Source of the DNA: DASTHG01 sp035491895
Lineage (GTDB): Bacteria; Gemmatimonadota; Gemmatimonadetes; Gemmatimonadales; GWC2-71-9
NCBI GenBank assembly: GCA_035491895.1
Contig: DATJJY010000094.1
Span: 69,178-133,177 of the forward strand
Direction: 5' to 3'
Length of the DNA: 64,000 bases
Part shown: positions 9,014 through 18,440 of the stretch, piece by piece
Position numbering within the stretch: the stretch's first letter is position 1
Layout of the letters: each line of letters starts with the position of its first letter
Notes under the pieces: generated by a model
Databases searched by the model: none
The model's input: only the letters and a program-made list of their open reading frames with translations
Told to the model about the DNA's origin: nothing
Program-made: the position numbers and the translations under genes

Positions 9014-10651
9014 ATGGCCTTGAATCGGGTCGTGCTGCGGCTGCTTGCCGTTGCCGGGCTCGCCGCCTGCAAGGACGACGTGACCCAGACCCATCCGCCG
9101 AATTCCCAATCCGTGTCGGTGCTCACGCAGCACAACGACAACACCCGGGCCGGATGGAACGCGCACGAGACCGTGCTGACCACGAGCAACGTGAACCAGC
9201 AACGGTTCGGCAAGGTGCTCACGCTCGCCGTGGACGACCAGGTGTACGCCCAGCCGCTGGTCGTCGGCCACGTCCACATCTCGGGCGGCGACCACAACGT
9301 CGTTTATGTCGCCACGGTCAACAACACGCTGTACGCGTTCGACGGCGACGACGGCACCCGGTACTGGGTCAAGAACTATTCGGCGCCCGGCATGCGGCCG
9401 CCGCGCAATACCGACATGACGGGGGCCTGTGGCGGCTCGTACGCGGATTTCAGCGGCAACATCGGCATCGTCGGCACGCCCGTGATCGATTCGGTGAGAC
9501 AAACGCTGTACGTCGTGGCTCGCAGTACCGACGGCAACGCCTTCGTGCAGCACCTGCACGCCATCAGCATCATCGACGGGAGTGAAGCGTCCGGCAGCCC
9601 CATGCCGATCACCGCCACCTATCCCGGCAACGGTGACGGCAGCGTGAATAACGTGATCACTTTCAACGGGCAAACACAGAACCAGCGACAGGGGCTGACG
9701 CTCGTGAACGGCGTCGTGTACGTGACGTTTTCATCCCATTGCGACTGGGGGCCGTATCACGGCTGGGTCCTCGGTTACGATGCCGTCACCCTGCAGCAGC
9801 GCGTAGTCTACAATGCGACTCCCAACGGGTATGCCGGCGGTATGTGGGAGAGCGGTGCCGGGGTGGCGGCGGATGCCGCGGGCAACCTGTATGTGGTGGC
9901 GGGCAACGGTACCGTCGGCGACTCCGGTGATCCCACGAACCCGACGAATCGTGGGGAGAGCGCCCTGAAGCTCACTCCGTCCGGATCGACTCTGCAGGTC
10001 GCAAGCTACTTCACGCCCACCGACTACCAGTTTCTCAACGACAACGATGTGGACTACGGCTCCGTGGGTGCGCTGCTGATTCCCAATGCGAACTACTACC
10101 TCACCGGCGGCAAGGACGGGAACCTGTATCTCCTGAATAAGGACGCCATGGGCGGGTATCAGGCATCCTCCAACCAGGTGCAGCAGGTCGTCCAGCTGAC
10201 CAGCAGTGAGATGCATTGCCAGCTGGCCTATTACAAGGGAAGCACTCAGGAATTCGTCTATGTGTGGCCCGAGAACAATCCACTGCGCGCCATCCCGTTC
10301 GATCGTGGCACCAACCAGCTCGATCGCCAGATCGAGCGTTCCTTCACCCTCGGTGGGCCGACGGGGCACAGCGGGGCCATGCTCACGGTTTCATCGGACG
10401 GCTCCAAGGATGGCACGGCGATTGTCTGGGCATCCTATGCCGTCGCCGGTGATGCGGAACATGACGTCAGCCTCGGCATTCTGCGGGCCTTCGACGCGAA
10501 TGATATCACCCGGGAGCTCTGGAGCACGCAGCAGAACGTCAACCGCGACGGACCGGGGATGTATGCCAAATTCGCATCGCCGACGGTCGCCAACGGACAC
10601 GTGTACCTGCCCACGTTTTCCAACCAGGTCGTCGTGTACGGATTGCAATGA
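9014..10651 (+). CDS. Outer-membrane or periplasmic PQQ-like beta-propeller lipoprotein
   Basis: The start at ATG 9014 gives 545 residues and a clear lipoprotein signal, LLAVAGLAAC, with the lipidated cysteine at about residue 19. The body is an eight-bladed-type propeller with VYVATVNNTLYAFDGDDGTRY and later blades YVVAGNGTVGD and GGKDGNLYLLNKDAM. This is similar to PQQ enzymes, but I see no obvious PQQ-pocket catalytic set. It is therefore more likely a binding or scaffold protein than a dehydrogenase. The stop overlaps the kinase ATG (ATGA), so the propeller and kinase are made together. The propeller may act as a periplasmic partner of the kinase's external PD40 domain. Confidence 0.85.
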   Translation: MALNRVVLRLLAVAGLAACKDDVTQTHPPNSQSVSVLTQHNDNTRAGWNAHETVLTTSNVNQQRFGKVLTLAVDDQVYAQPLVVGHVHISGGDHNVVYVATVNNTLYAFDGDDGTRYWVKNYSAPGMRPPRNTDMTGACGGSYADFSGNIGIVGTPVIDSVRQTLYVVARSTDGNAFVQHLHAISIIDGSEASGSPMPITATYPGNGDGSVNNVITFNGQTQNQRQGLTLVNGVVYVTFSSHCDWGPYHGWVLGYDAVTLQQRVVYNATPNGYAGGMWESGAGVAADAAGNLYVVAGNGTVGDSGDPTNPTNRGESALKLTPSGSTLQVASYFTPTDYQFLNDNDVDYGSVGALLIPNANYYLTGGKDGNLYLLNKDAMGGYQASSNQVQQVVQLTSSEMHCQLAYYKGSTQEFVYVWPENNPLRAIPFDRGTNQLDRQIERSFTLGGPTGHSGAMLTVSSDGSKDGTAIVWASYAVAGDAEHDVSLGILRAFDANDITRELWSTQQNVNRDGPGMYAKFASPTVANGHVYLPTFSNQVVVYGLQ

Positions 10652-13278
10652 CGCCGAACACTCCCGACCGCCTCGCCGCCGTCCTCGCCGACCGCTATCG
10701 CATCGAGCGCGAGCTGGGGGTGGGCGGCATGGCCACCGTCTACCTCGCACGCGACGTGCGGCACGACCGTGAAGTTGCTCTCAAAGTGCTCCGCCCCGAG
10801 CTCGCTGCCGTGCTCGGGGCGGATCGGTTTCTCAACGAGGTGCGCATCACCGCCCGCCTGGACCACCCACACATCGTCACGCTCATCGATTCCGGGGAAT
10901 CGGACGGCTTTCTGTGGTACGTCCTTCCCTACATCCGCGGGGAGTCGTTGCGAGGCAAGCTGGACCGCGAACGGCAGCTGGGACTCGAGGAGGCGGTCGC
11001 GATTACCCGCCAGATCGCCGGCGCGCTTGACTTCGCACATCAGCACGGCGTGATTCATCGCGACATCAAGCCCGAAAATATCCTGTTGCACGAGGGTGAA
11101 GCGATGCTAGCCGACTTCGGCATCGCGCTCGCCGTCAAAGAAGCGGGTGGCAACCGGCTCACCGAGACGGGGCTGTCGTTAGGCACGCCCCAGTACATGA
11201 GTCCGGAGCAGGCCACCGGCGACCGCCGACTCGATGCGCGTTCGGACGTCTATTCACTGGCCGCCGTGCTGTACGAGATGCTGGCGGGGGAGCCCCCCGT
11301 GACGGGCCCGACCGCGCAGGCCATGATCGCCAAGCTGTTGACCGAGCGGCCGACCCGGCTGCGGGTGGTCCGAGACAGCGTGCCGGAGGGCGTCGACATG
11401 GCAGTGGCCAAAGCACTGGCCAAGACGCCCGCCGACCGGTTTTCCAGCGCGGGGGATTTCGTGGCCGCGCTCCGGCACGCGGTGGCTGCAGCCCCGCCTT
11501 CGATCATGACCTGGCGCCGCCGCAATGTGTTGTTCGGAGCCGCGGGAGCGGTAGCTGTCGTCGTACTGGCGTTCGGTGTCTGGCGTCTGGTGCGGCCTCG
11601 ACTGCCGGGCCTCGCACTCGGCCGCTCGCAGCAGGTCACCGCCGACCCGGGCCTCGAGATTCAGCCCGCCCTCTCGCCCGATGGCAGGGTCGTCGCTTAC
11701 GCCGCCGGAAACTCGGCGCGGATGCGGATCTTTCTCCGGCCGGTGGGCGGCGGACGAACGCTTCCGTTGACGGACGATTCCACGGCCATCGAGGCACAGC
11801 CACGCTGGTCGCCCGATGGCAACAGCCTCCTGTTTCTGACTCGCGGCGGCGTGTCCATCGCGCCGGCTCTCGGTGGGGAGTCCCGCCCGGTCGTGCCACC
11901 CTCGGCGACCGTGAACGTCGCCACGGCGGCCTGGTCCCCGAATGGTCGCGAGATCGCCTTCGTCCGTGCCGAATCCCTGCTCGTGGTTCCGGTCGACGGC
12001 GGCCCGGCCCGCCTTCTCGCGACCACCCTCGACCTGCATTCCTGTGTCTGGTCGCCGACCGGCAAATGGATCGCGTGCGTGGCTCTGAACTCCGAGTCGG
12101 TACTGCCTGGCACCACGTTCGGCAATCTGGCGCCGAGCGCCCTCCTCCTATTTCCCGCAACCGGCGGCGCTCCGATCCGCCTGGTCGAGGCAAAGGCGTT
12201 CAACCAGAGTCCCGTATGGACGCCCGACGGCGGGCAACTCCTGTTCGTCTCCAATCGCGATGGTCCGCGCGACGTTTACGCCATGTCGCTCTCGTCGTCG
12301 GGGCGGTCGCGCGGAGCGTTGACCCGTCTCACGACCGGGCTCGGAGCGATATCGATTTCACTGTCGGCGGACGGCCGGCGGCTCGCGTACGCTGTGTACA
12401 CAGCCCGCGCCAACATCTGGTCGCTCCCCATTCCTTCGGGCGCTCCCATCACCGCGGATCGCGCGGTGCCGGTCACCAGCGGCAATCAGGTGATCGAATC
12501 GATGCATGTGTCGCTGGACGGCCGCTGGCTGCTGTACGATTCGGATCTGCATGGAAACTCGGACATCTACCGCATGCCCCTGTCCGGGGGCTCCGCCGAG
12601 CAGCTCACCGACGACCCGGCCGATGAATTTGCTCCGGATCTGTCACCCGACGGCCGTGCCATCACGTATCACTCGTGGCGCACCGGGACGCGGGACATCG
12701 AAGTGAAGCCGCTCGACGGCGGGCCGGTGCAGCACGTTACCGTCACGCCGGCCCAGGAGAGCTACCCCCGCTGGTCACCCGACGGACGGACGATCGCGTT
12801 CATCAATCAGGTGACCCCGTTTTCTCTGTTCCTGACGCGGAGGGAAAGCAACGGGCGTTGGTCCACGCCTACGCTGCTCGGCTCGAACGCCGTGGGTGAT
12901 GCCTGGTCGCCCGATGGGCGCAGCATCGCCTCTGTCCAGGCCGAATCGGACAGGCGTTCCGGCGCCATCGTGGTCGTACCAGCCGACGGCGGCACACCGC
13001 GCCGCGTGTCCGATCTCTTGCCGACGGTGCCCCTGGTGGAGGAGGTGGAGTGGAGTCCGGATGGCCGGACGCTGTACTACAAGACGCACGATGCACAGGG
13101 GCGGGCATCGTTCTGGGCGGTGAACGCCGCAGGCGGACGTCCCCGCCTGCTGGTCCGGTTCGACGACTTGAGCCGGCTGTCTTCGCGCCGGGACTTCGCG
13201 ACGGATGGAAGGCTATTGTATTTCGCGATCCAGGACCGGCAGAGCGACGTATTCGTGGCTGAATTGTTCGCAAGGTGA
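10648..13278 (+). CDS. Transmembrane Ser/Thr protein kinase with extracytoplasmic PD40 propeller
   Basis: This 876-residue Hanks-type kinase has its kinase domain at about residues 15-280: glycine loop GVGGMATVYLARD, ATP-binding lysine 46 (VALKVL), catalytic HRDIKPENIL with Asp139, DFGIA at 156-160, and MSPEQ. All catalytic residues are present. One membrane helix at about 293-315 (NVLFGAAGAVAVVVLAFGVW) separates it from an external region with repeated PD40/TolB blades (LSPDGRVVAYAAG, WSPDGNSLLFLTRGG, LSPDGRAITYHSW). The propeller probably senses a ligand or protein outside the membrane. The ends overlap the flanking genes (ATGA, GTGA), giving a coupled operon. Confidence 0.96.
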   Translation: MTPNTPDRLAAVLADRYRIERELGVGGMATVYLARDVRHDREVALKVLRPELAAVLGADRFLNEVRITARLDHPHIVTLIDSGESDGFLWYVLPYIRGESLRGKLDRERQLGLEEAVAITRQIAGALDFAHQHGVIHRDIKPENILLHEGEAMLADFGIALAVKEAGGNRLTETGLSLGTPQYMSPEQATGDRRLDARSDVYSLAAVLYEMLAGEPPVTGPTAQAMIAKLLTERPTRLRVVRDSVPEGVDMAVAKALAKTPADRFSSAGDFVAALRHAVAAAPPSIMTWRRRNVLFGAAGAVAVVVLAFGVWRLVRPRLPGLALGRSQQVTADPGLEIQPALSPDGRVVAYAAGNSARMRIFLRPVGGGRTLPLTDDSTAIEAQPRWSPDGNSLLFLTRGGVSIAPALGGESRPVVPPSATVNVATAAWSPNGREIAFVRAESLLVVPVDGGPARLLATTLDLHSCVWSPTGKWIACVALNSESVLPGTTFGNLAPSALLLFPATGGAPIRLVEAKAFNQSPVWTPDGGQLLFVSNRDGPRDVYAMSLSSSGRSRGALTRLTTGLGAISISLSADGRRLAYAVYTARANIWSLPIPSGAPITADRAVPVTSGNQVIESMHVSLDGRWLLYDSDLHGNSDIYRMPLSGGSAEQLTDDPADEFAPDLSPDGRAITYHSWRTGTRDIEVKPLDGGPVQHVTVTPAQESYPRWSPDGRTIAFINQVTPFSLFLTRRESNGRWSTPTLLGSNAVGDAWSPDGRSIASVQAESDRRSGAIVVVPADGGTPRRVSDLLPTVPLVEEVEWSPDGRTLYYKTHDAQGRASFWAVNAAGGRPRLLVRFDDLSRLSSRRDFATDGRLLYFAIQDRQSDVFVAELFAR

Positions 13279-14798
13279 CTATGGGCCCAAGAGAAAGTCC
13301 TCAGAAGCGGCGCGTGGCGCACCTGGCGCTCCTAATGATGTGCACGGTCGCGCCGCTGCGTTCCCTGGTCGCCCAGTGCCCGGACGGCTCACCGCCGCCG
13401 TGCGGGCGGCCCGCGCGCGCGCCCGCGCCGCCACCCAACAGCGTGGCCGTGCTCTATCTCGACAACCTCTCCCGCGACACCGCCGACGCATTCCTCGCCG
13501 ACGGCCTCACGGAGGAGATCATCATCCGGCTGGGGCAGGTGCCGCGCCTGGAAGTGAAATCGCGCTATGAGGTGCAGCGGTTCCGCGGCCGCGCGGCGCA
13601 GGATCTGCCGGCCCTCGGCAGGGCCCTCGACGCAGCCTACCTGGTGACCGGGAGCGTGCAGCGCGCCGGCGACCGGGTGCGCATGCGGTACGAAGTGATC
13701 CGCGCGGCCACGCGCGCGCAGGTCGCCGGCGACGTCATCGACCGGGCCTCGAGCGATGTCCTGACGCTCGAATCCGACATCGCGTCGGTCGTCGCGACGG
13801 CCATCACCGGCCACCTGTTGCCGGACGAGCGCACCCGCCTCACGCGGCCGCTGACTCGGAACCCCGCCGCGTACGAGCAGTACCTGCGCGGGCTCCAGGC
13901 GGCACACAACTTCGGCGACGAGGCGGCGCTCCGCAGCGCCGTGGCCTATTTCAATCGCGCCATCGCACTCGATTCCGGATTCGCCGCCGCCTACTCGGGC
14001 AAGGCGGTGGCGTGGAGCATGCTCGCGGACGGTTACGTGACGCCGCTCGAGGGGTACGGGCAGACGCGCGTGGCCGCGAACCAGGCACTGGCGCGCGATT
14101 CCTCGCAGGCCCTGGCGTGGGCGATGCTGGCGAATGCGGCGTTCGCGCTGGACCTCGACGCGCCCCAATGCGCGCTCCTCGCGCGTCGCGGGATCGCGCT
14201 CGATCCGCACGGCGGGTGGTCGCGTCTCTTCCTGTCCGGGGCGCTGTGGGCGGAGGGCAAGACCGATTCCGCCCTCGTCGAAGCGCGGCGCGCGTGGCAG
14301 AACGACTCGTTGTTCGTCATCATGAGTGTCAGCTACATCAACATGCTGGTCGAGAGCGGCCACCTCGACACGGCCGCCGTGATGATCCCGCGCATCCGGG
14401 CCATCCTCCCGGCCGCGGACGCCGACGCGCTCGAGGGGATGCTCGTCGGTGCGCGGGGTAACTGGCGCGATGCGGTCCGGCTCCTGGGGTGGCGCTACTA
14501 TGGCGGCGCGTTCGACGCGGGGATGTACGTGCGCGCATTGCTCGCGCTGGGGGACACCGTCGCCGCGCGCGCCACCGTCGATTCGATGCTGGCAGCGCGC
14601 ACGCCGGGCTACTACAACCCCGTGGCACTGGCGCGGGCCTATACGGCACTGGGTGACATCGACCGCGGCATCGAGTGGCTGGGCCGTGCGTTCGAGGAGC
14701 GGACCGCCATGGTTGCCTGGGTGCGCCAGTATCCCGAGCTGGCGCCATTGCGCGCCGATCCGCGCTATGCGGCGCTCGACCGGCAGTTCCGTTTCTGA
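13275..14798 (+). CDS. Secreted TolB-like/TPR repeat protein 1
   Basis: GTG at 13275 overlaps the kinase stop; an ATG two codons later is an alternative. The 507-residue product has a signal peptide (LALLMMCTVAPLRSLVAQ), then the cysteine pair QCPDGSPPPCGR. After that comes a TolB-N/FlgO-like domain (SVAVLYLDNLSRDTADAFLA, GLTEEIIIRLGQVPRLEVKS, AYLVTGSVQRAGDRVRMRYE). TPR repeats fill the C-terminal two thirds. In kinases of this phylum the same TolB-like plus TPR unit is often fused behind the kinase. Here it is a separate, exported protein coupled to the kinase. Its length and layout match its neighbour, with which it forms a tandem duplication. Confidence 0.88.
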   Translation: MTMGPRESPQKRRVAHLALLMMCTVAPLRSLVAQCPDGSPPPCGRPARAPAPPPNSVAVLYLDNLSRDTADAFLADGLTEEIIIRLGQVPRLEVKSRYEVQRFRGRAAQDLPALGRALDAAYLVTGSVQRAGDRVRMRYEVIRAATRAQVAGDVIDRASSDVLTLESDIASVVATAITGHLLPDERTRLTRPLTRNPAAYEQYLRGLQAAHNFGDEAALRSAVAYFNRAIALDSGFAAAYSGKAVAWSMLADGYVTPLEGYGQTRVAANQALARDSSQALAWAMLANAAFALDLDAPQCALLARRGIALDPHGGWSRLFLSGALWAEGKTDSALVEARRAWQNDSLFVIMSVSYINMLVESGHLDTAAVMIPRIRAILPAADADALEGMLVGARGNWRDAVRLLGWRYYGGAFDAGMYVRALLALGDTVAARATVDSMLAARTPGYYNPVALARAYTALGDIDRGIEWLGRAFEERTAMVAWVRQYPELAPLRADPRYAALDRQFRF

Positions 14799-16300
14799 TG
14801 AGCCCCGCCGCCGCGATGGCGTTCCTGTTCGCGGTCGGCGCCGCGGGGCACCTGGAAGGGCAGTGCCCCGACGGCTCGCCGCCGCCGTGCGGTCGCGCCG
14901 CCGCCCGCACCACGGTCCCGCCCACCAGCCTCGCCGTGCTCTACTTCGAGAATGCGTCCCGCGACACGGCCGACGCGTATCTGGCTGAGGGCATCACCGA
15001 AGAGATCATCAGCCGATTGAGCGAAGTCGGACGACTGCAGGTCAAGTCGCGCTACCAGGTGCGGCGCTTCCGGACCGATACGACGGGCGACGCCGCGGAG
15101 ATCGGGCGCCAGTTGGCGGTCGCGCGCATCGTCACCGGCTCGGTGCGCCGCGCCGGCAATCAGCTGCGCGTGACGGCCGAGATGGTGCGCACCGCGACGG
15201 GCGACGTGGTCTGGAGCGAGCGGTATGACCGCGCCGACACCGACGTCCTCTCGCTGCAGGAGGACCTCGCCAGCGCCGTCGCGACCGCCGTCACGGGTCA
15301 CCTGCTCCCGGCCGAACGTGCGGTGCTCGCGGCGCAGCCGACGAGGAATCCGGCAGCCTACGATGCCTATCTCCTGGGTCGGTTCTATTGGAACAAGCGC
15401 ACCGCACCGGATCTGGTAGCGGCAGCGGCCCATTTCGAGCAGGCGATCCGGGCCGACTCGAGCTACGCGCAGGCGTGGTCGGGCCTGGCGGACGCCTATG
15501 TGCTCTTTCTTCCCGCCGAGTACGACGTCCCCGGCATCAACCCCGACTCGATCCTGACCCTGGCCGAGCACGCCGCCCGCCGGGCACTGGCGCTGGCCCC
15601 GCAGCTCGGTGAGGCGTACGCGTCACTGGGCGAGATCCTCGAATACCGCCTGCAATGGGTGGAAGCGCGGGCGGCGTTCGAGCGCGGCGTCGCTCTGAGC
15701 CCGCGGTATCCGACGGCGCATCTGTGGTACGGCTATGACCTGATGGTGTGGAACCGATGGGACCTAGCGGTCCGGGAAATCGAGCAGGCCAAGCAGCTCG
15801 ACCCCCTTTCCGTCGTGACCACCGTGTCGCTCGCCGCTGCGTACGACGGTGCCGAACGAGTCCCTGAGGCCGCTGCGATGTTCGCGCAGGCCCGTGGGCT
15901 GGCACCGGACCATCCGCTCGTCCTCATCTTCGCATCGATCCACGACCTCACGCGCGCAGACTTTGAGCGCCTGGCCGTGGACTATTCGCACCTGCTCCGT
16001 CTCACCGGAATGGACAGCGCGGCCGCAGTCGACCTGGAGCACCGCCTGCGAGACCCGGCCCAGCGGGGTGCCGCATTGCGGGAAACCGTAGACCGTCCCG
16101 GTCGCGTCTCCTGGCGCGCTCTCGTCTATCGGGCGCTCGATGGGGACGATCGCATGATCCAGTACTTGTCGACGGTGGAGCGCGATCCCAAGATGTCCGA
16201 TGTGGGAAGCCTGCTCATCTGCGGATGCCTGGGATCGCGCCTCCGCGCCGATCCCCGGATGCAGGCGGTTCTGCAGCGGTTCGGCTTCCCCCGGCCTTGA
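14798..16300 (+). CDS. Secreted TolB-like/TPR repeat protein 2 (paralogue)
   Basis: ATG at 14798 overlaps the stop of the paralogue by one base. The 500-residue protein has a short signal (AAAMAFLFAVGAAGHLEG), then QCPDGSPPPCGR, identical to its neighbour. It also has the same TolB-like domain (SLAVLYFENASRDTADAYLA, GITEEIISRLSEVGRLQVKS, RIVTGSVRRAGNQLRVTAEM). TPR-like helices follow, including AYLLGRFYWNKRTAPDLVAA, the usual TPR-entry sequence in this family. It ends with CGCLGSRLRADPRMQAVLQ. The two copies have diverged but kept the cysteine motif and first domain best. It closes the kinase operon and is convergent with the next gene, 21 bases away. Confidence 0.88.
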   Translation: MSPAAAMAFLFAVGAAGHLEGQCPDGSPPPCGRAAARTTVPPTSLAVLYFENASRDTADAYLAEGITEEIISRLSEVGRLQVKSRYQVRRFRTDTTGDAAEIGRQLAVARIVTGSVRRAGNQLRVTAEMVRTATGDVVWSERYDRADTDVLSLQEDLASAVATAVTGHLLPAERAVLAAQPTRNPAAYDAYLLGRFYWNKRTAPDLVAAAAHFEQAIRADSSYAQAWSGLADAYVLFLPAEYDVPGINPDSILTLAEHAARRALALAPQLGEAYASLGEILEYRLQWVEARAAFERGVALSPRYPTAHLWYGYDLMVWNRWDLAVREIEQAKQLDPLSVVTTVSLAAAYDGAERVPEAAAMFAQARGLAPDHPLVLIFASIHDLTRADFERLAVDYSHLLRLTGMDSAAAVDLEHRLRDPAQRGAALRETVDRPGRVSWRALVYRALDGDDRMIQYLSTVERDPKMSDVGSLLICGCLGSRLRADPRMQAVLQRFGFPRP

Positions 16301-16321
16301 AGGCGGCCCGGGGCGCCGTCG

Positions 16322-17050
16322 TTACGAGGCGCGCCCGATCTGATGGACTCCTGCGAATCGTGCGAAGCGAACGGGCGTCGTGGACCTGCCGCGCGCCGCC
16401 AGGCGCAGCTCGCTGAAGTGGGCCCCCCATCCGACGGAGAACGTTCGCAACAGGTTCGTTCCCACGATCCCGTCGATGTCCGTGGTGCGCAGCGCGCGCT
16501 CGAGGGAGGCCGGCAGTTGACCGCACTCGAGGCTGACCGGCTGATCGCCGAACACGAGCGGCACCTGTCGCAGCTCCGTCGCGAACTCACCGAGTCCCGG
16601 ATACGAGTCCCGCGCCACCCCGACGCATGGGTGGGCCCTGGTGTCGACGTCCCGCAGGCACGACAACGTGGCGCCCGTGTGAAACAGCACCCGCCGCTTC
16701 CCACCTGCCAGCTCGACCTCCACCACGGGCATTCCCGCGACGGTCTCCAGCCGTGCGCCGCGAGCGTGGGGCCGAGCGGCGTCGTCGTCGAAGACGACTC
16801 GGCCGGCTTCGGGATCGATGGCGACGGCCGAGCAGCCGAGCACGTCGCTGCCGAGCACTACGTCGATGTTGATGCCGATGACCTCGCTCCATTGCTCCAC
16901 GGTCATGCCGTGGTAACGCTGGAGTGCGGGAATCTCCCGATCGAGGAATTCGAAGGACGGTCGACGTCCGATCGAGACCGGGCATCCGGTATTCAACAGC
17001 AGCGCCTGGGCGTCGTGGTAAACGACGAGATGCCCCTGGCGCAGCTCCAT
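16322..17050 (-). CDS. Duplicated retropepsin-like domain protein with altered catalytic sites
   Basis: The start is taken at ATG 17050 (MELRQGHLVVYHD); ATG 17080 is possible, and neither has a strong ribosome site. The 242-residue protein contains two units of clan AA aspartic-protease pattern. Unit 1 has ALLLNTGCPVSIG followed by IDVVLGSDVLGCSAVAID. Unit 2 has RVLFHTGATLSCL followed by DIDGIVGTNLLRTFSVGW. In both, the x-T-G-A/C-x-x-S loop and the later hydrophobic ILG-x-D/N-L element are present. The catalytic aspartate of D-T-G is Asn in one and His in the other, so ordinary aspartic-protease activity is unlikely. No signal peptide is visible. The role is unknown. Confidence 0.7.
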   Translation of the reverse strand: MELRQGHLVVYHDAQALLLNTGCPVSIGRRPSFEFLDREIPALQRYHGMTVEQWSEVIGINIDVVLGSDVLGCSAVAIDPEAGRVVFDDDAARPHARGARLETVAGMPVVEVELAGGKRRVLFHTGATLSCLRDVDTRAHPCVGVARDSYPGLGEFATELRQVPLVFGDQPVSLECGQLPASLERALRTTDIDGIVGTNLLRTFSVGWGAHFSELRLAARGRSTTPVRFARFAGVHQIGRAS

Positions 17051-17210
17051 TGGGTATCGACGCACGAATGTCCTCAGCATGAGTTGCCGGGCGCGGGTTC
17101 GCAGGCAAATACAGGTCCAAGGAAGAGTGCGGCAGCAGCCGTATGGTAACTCAGTGGATGTAGGGTTTTTTCTGACGAAGCGGGCTGAAGGGGCTATCTT
17201 ACCCTGCCGC

Positions 17211-18440
17211 ATGAGCGAATCCTCCACGCCGCATGGGGCTCGGGCCCAGGCCGCGGCAGTGATCACCAGGCTTCCCTGTCAGCGACACCTGTTCGACATC
17301 CCCGAGGACATCGCTTACCTGAACTGCGCCTACATGTCACCGCTGTTGCGCCGAGTCACCGAGGCTGGACAACGCGCGGTGGCGCGCAAGGCACACCCGT
17401 GGGACATCACGCCGGCGGACTTCTTCTCTGATGTCGCTGTTGCGCGCCGCCGCTTCGCGCAGCTGCTCGGCGGTGGCACCGGCGAAGACGACATCGCGAT
17501 CGTGCCGGCCGTCAGCTACGGGATGGCTGTGGCCTGCGCCAACCTGCCGCTCGCGCGTGGCCAGACGGTGCTGTTGCTCGACGAGGAGTTTCCCTCGGTC
17601 ATCCTGCCCTGGCGGGAGCGGGCGCGGGAGGCGGGGGCTCGGGCGGTGCTGCTGCCGCGGCCCGCGGACGACGACTGGACCAGCGTGATTCTCGAGGCGA
17701 TCGATGAGCGCACGGCGATCGCCGCGCTCCCCGCGCTCCATTGGACCGACGGCGCGCTCATCGACCTCCCGCGGGTGGCGGCGCGATTGCACGACGTCGG
17801 CGCGGCGCTGGCGGTGGACGCGACGCAGTCACTCGGCGCCATGCCGTTCCCGATGTCCGAGGTGCGTCCCGACTTTCTCGTCGCGGCGTCATACAAGTGG
17901 CTGCTCGGTCCGTACAGTCTGGGATTCCTCTATGTTGCCCCGCAGCGCCAGAATGGTCGGCCGATTGAGCATAACTGGATCACGCGGGTGGGCTCGCAGG
18001 ATTTCACCGCGCTCACGAACTACGCCGGCGAGCTGGGGTTCCAGCCGGGGGCGCGTCGCTTCGATGTGGGGGAGACTCCGAACTTCGCATTGATGCCTAT
18101 GGCGATCGCCGCGCTGGACCAAATCCTGGAGTGGGGGGTGCCGCACATTGCCGAGACCATCGCCTCACTGACCGGCTCGCTGGTGGCGCGCGCCGCCGAG
18201 CATGGTCTCGAGGCGGTGCCGGCCGTGCGCCGCGCCCCCCACTATGTCGGCCTCCGCTTTCCGGCCGGAGTGCCTCCTGAGCTAGCGCAGCGACTGGCAG
18301 CGGAGCGCGTGTTCGTGAGCGTGCGCGGTCGCGGGGCGCTGCGAGTGACGCCGCATGTCTACAATACTGAGGCCGAGATCGACCGCCTGGTCGCGGCGAT
18401 CGCGGCGGCTTCCTCCTCGACTGGCAGTGACGTTCTATGA
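17211..18440 (+). CDS. Class V aminotransferase family protein (PLP, fold type I)
   Basis: This 409-residue protein belongs to the NifS/class V aminotransferase family. DIAYLNCAYMSPLLRRV is the N-terminal substrate-loop signature. HWTDGALIDLPRVAARLHD leads to VDATQSLGAMPF, where the aspartate binds the pyridine nitrogen. The PLP lysine lies in VAASYKWLLGPYSLGFLY. It ends RVTPHVYNTEAEIDRLVAAI. Members include cysteine desulfurases, kynureninases and isopenicillin-N epimerases; lack of the mobile-loop cysteine makes desulfurase unlikely. ATGA overlap with the FAD gene shows a two-gene operon. About 130 bases upstream of it is non-coding, ending in a TATCTT hexamer 12 bases before the ATG. Confidence 0.9.
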   Translation: MSESSTPHGARAQAAAVITRLPCQRHLFDIPEDIAYLNCAYMSPLLRRVTEAGQRAVARKAHPWDITPADFFSDVAVARRRFAQLLGGGTGEDDIAIVPAVSYGMAVACANLPLARGQTVLLLDEEFPSVILPWRERAREAGARAVLLPRPADDDWTSVILEAIDERTAIAALPALHWTDGALIDLPRVAARLHDVGAALAVDATQSLGAMPFPMSEVRPDFLVAASYKWLLGPYSLGFLYVAPQRQNGRPIEHNWITRVGSQDFTALTNYAGELGFQPGARRFDVGETPNFALMPMAIAALDQILEWGVPHIAETIASLTGSLVARAAEHGLEAVPAVRRAPHYVGLRFPAGVPPELAQRLAAERVFVSVRGRGALRVTPHVYNTEAEIDRLVAAIAAASSSTGSDVL

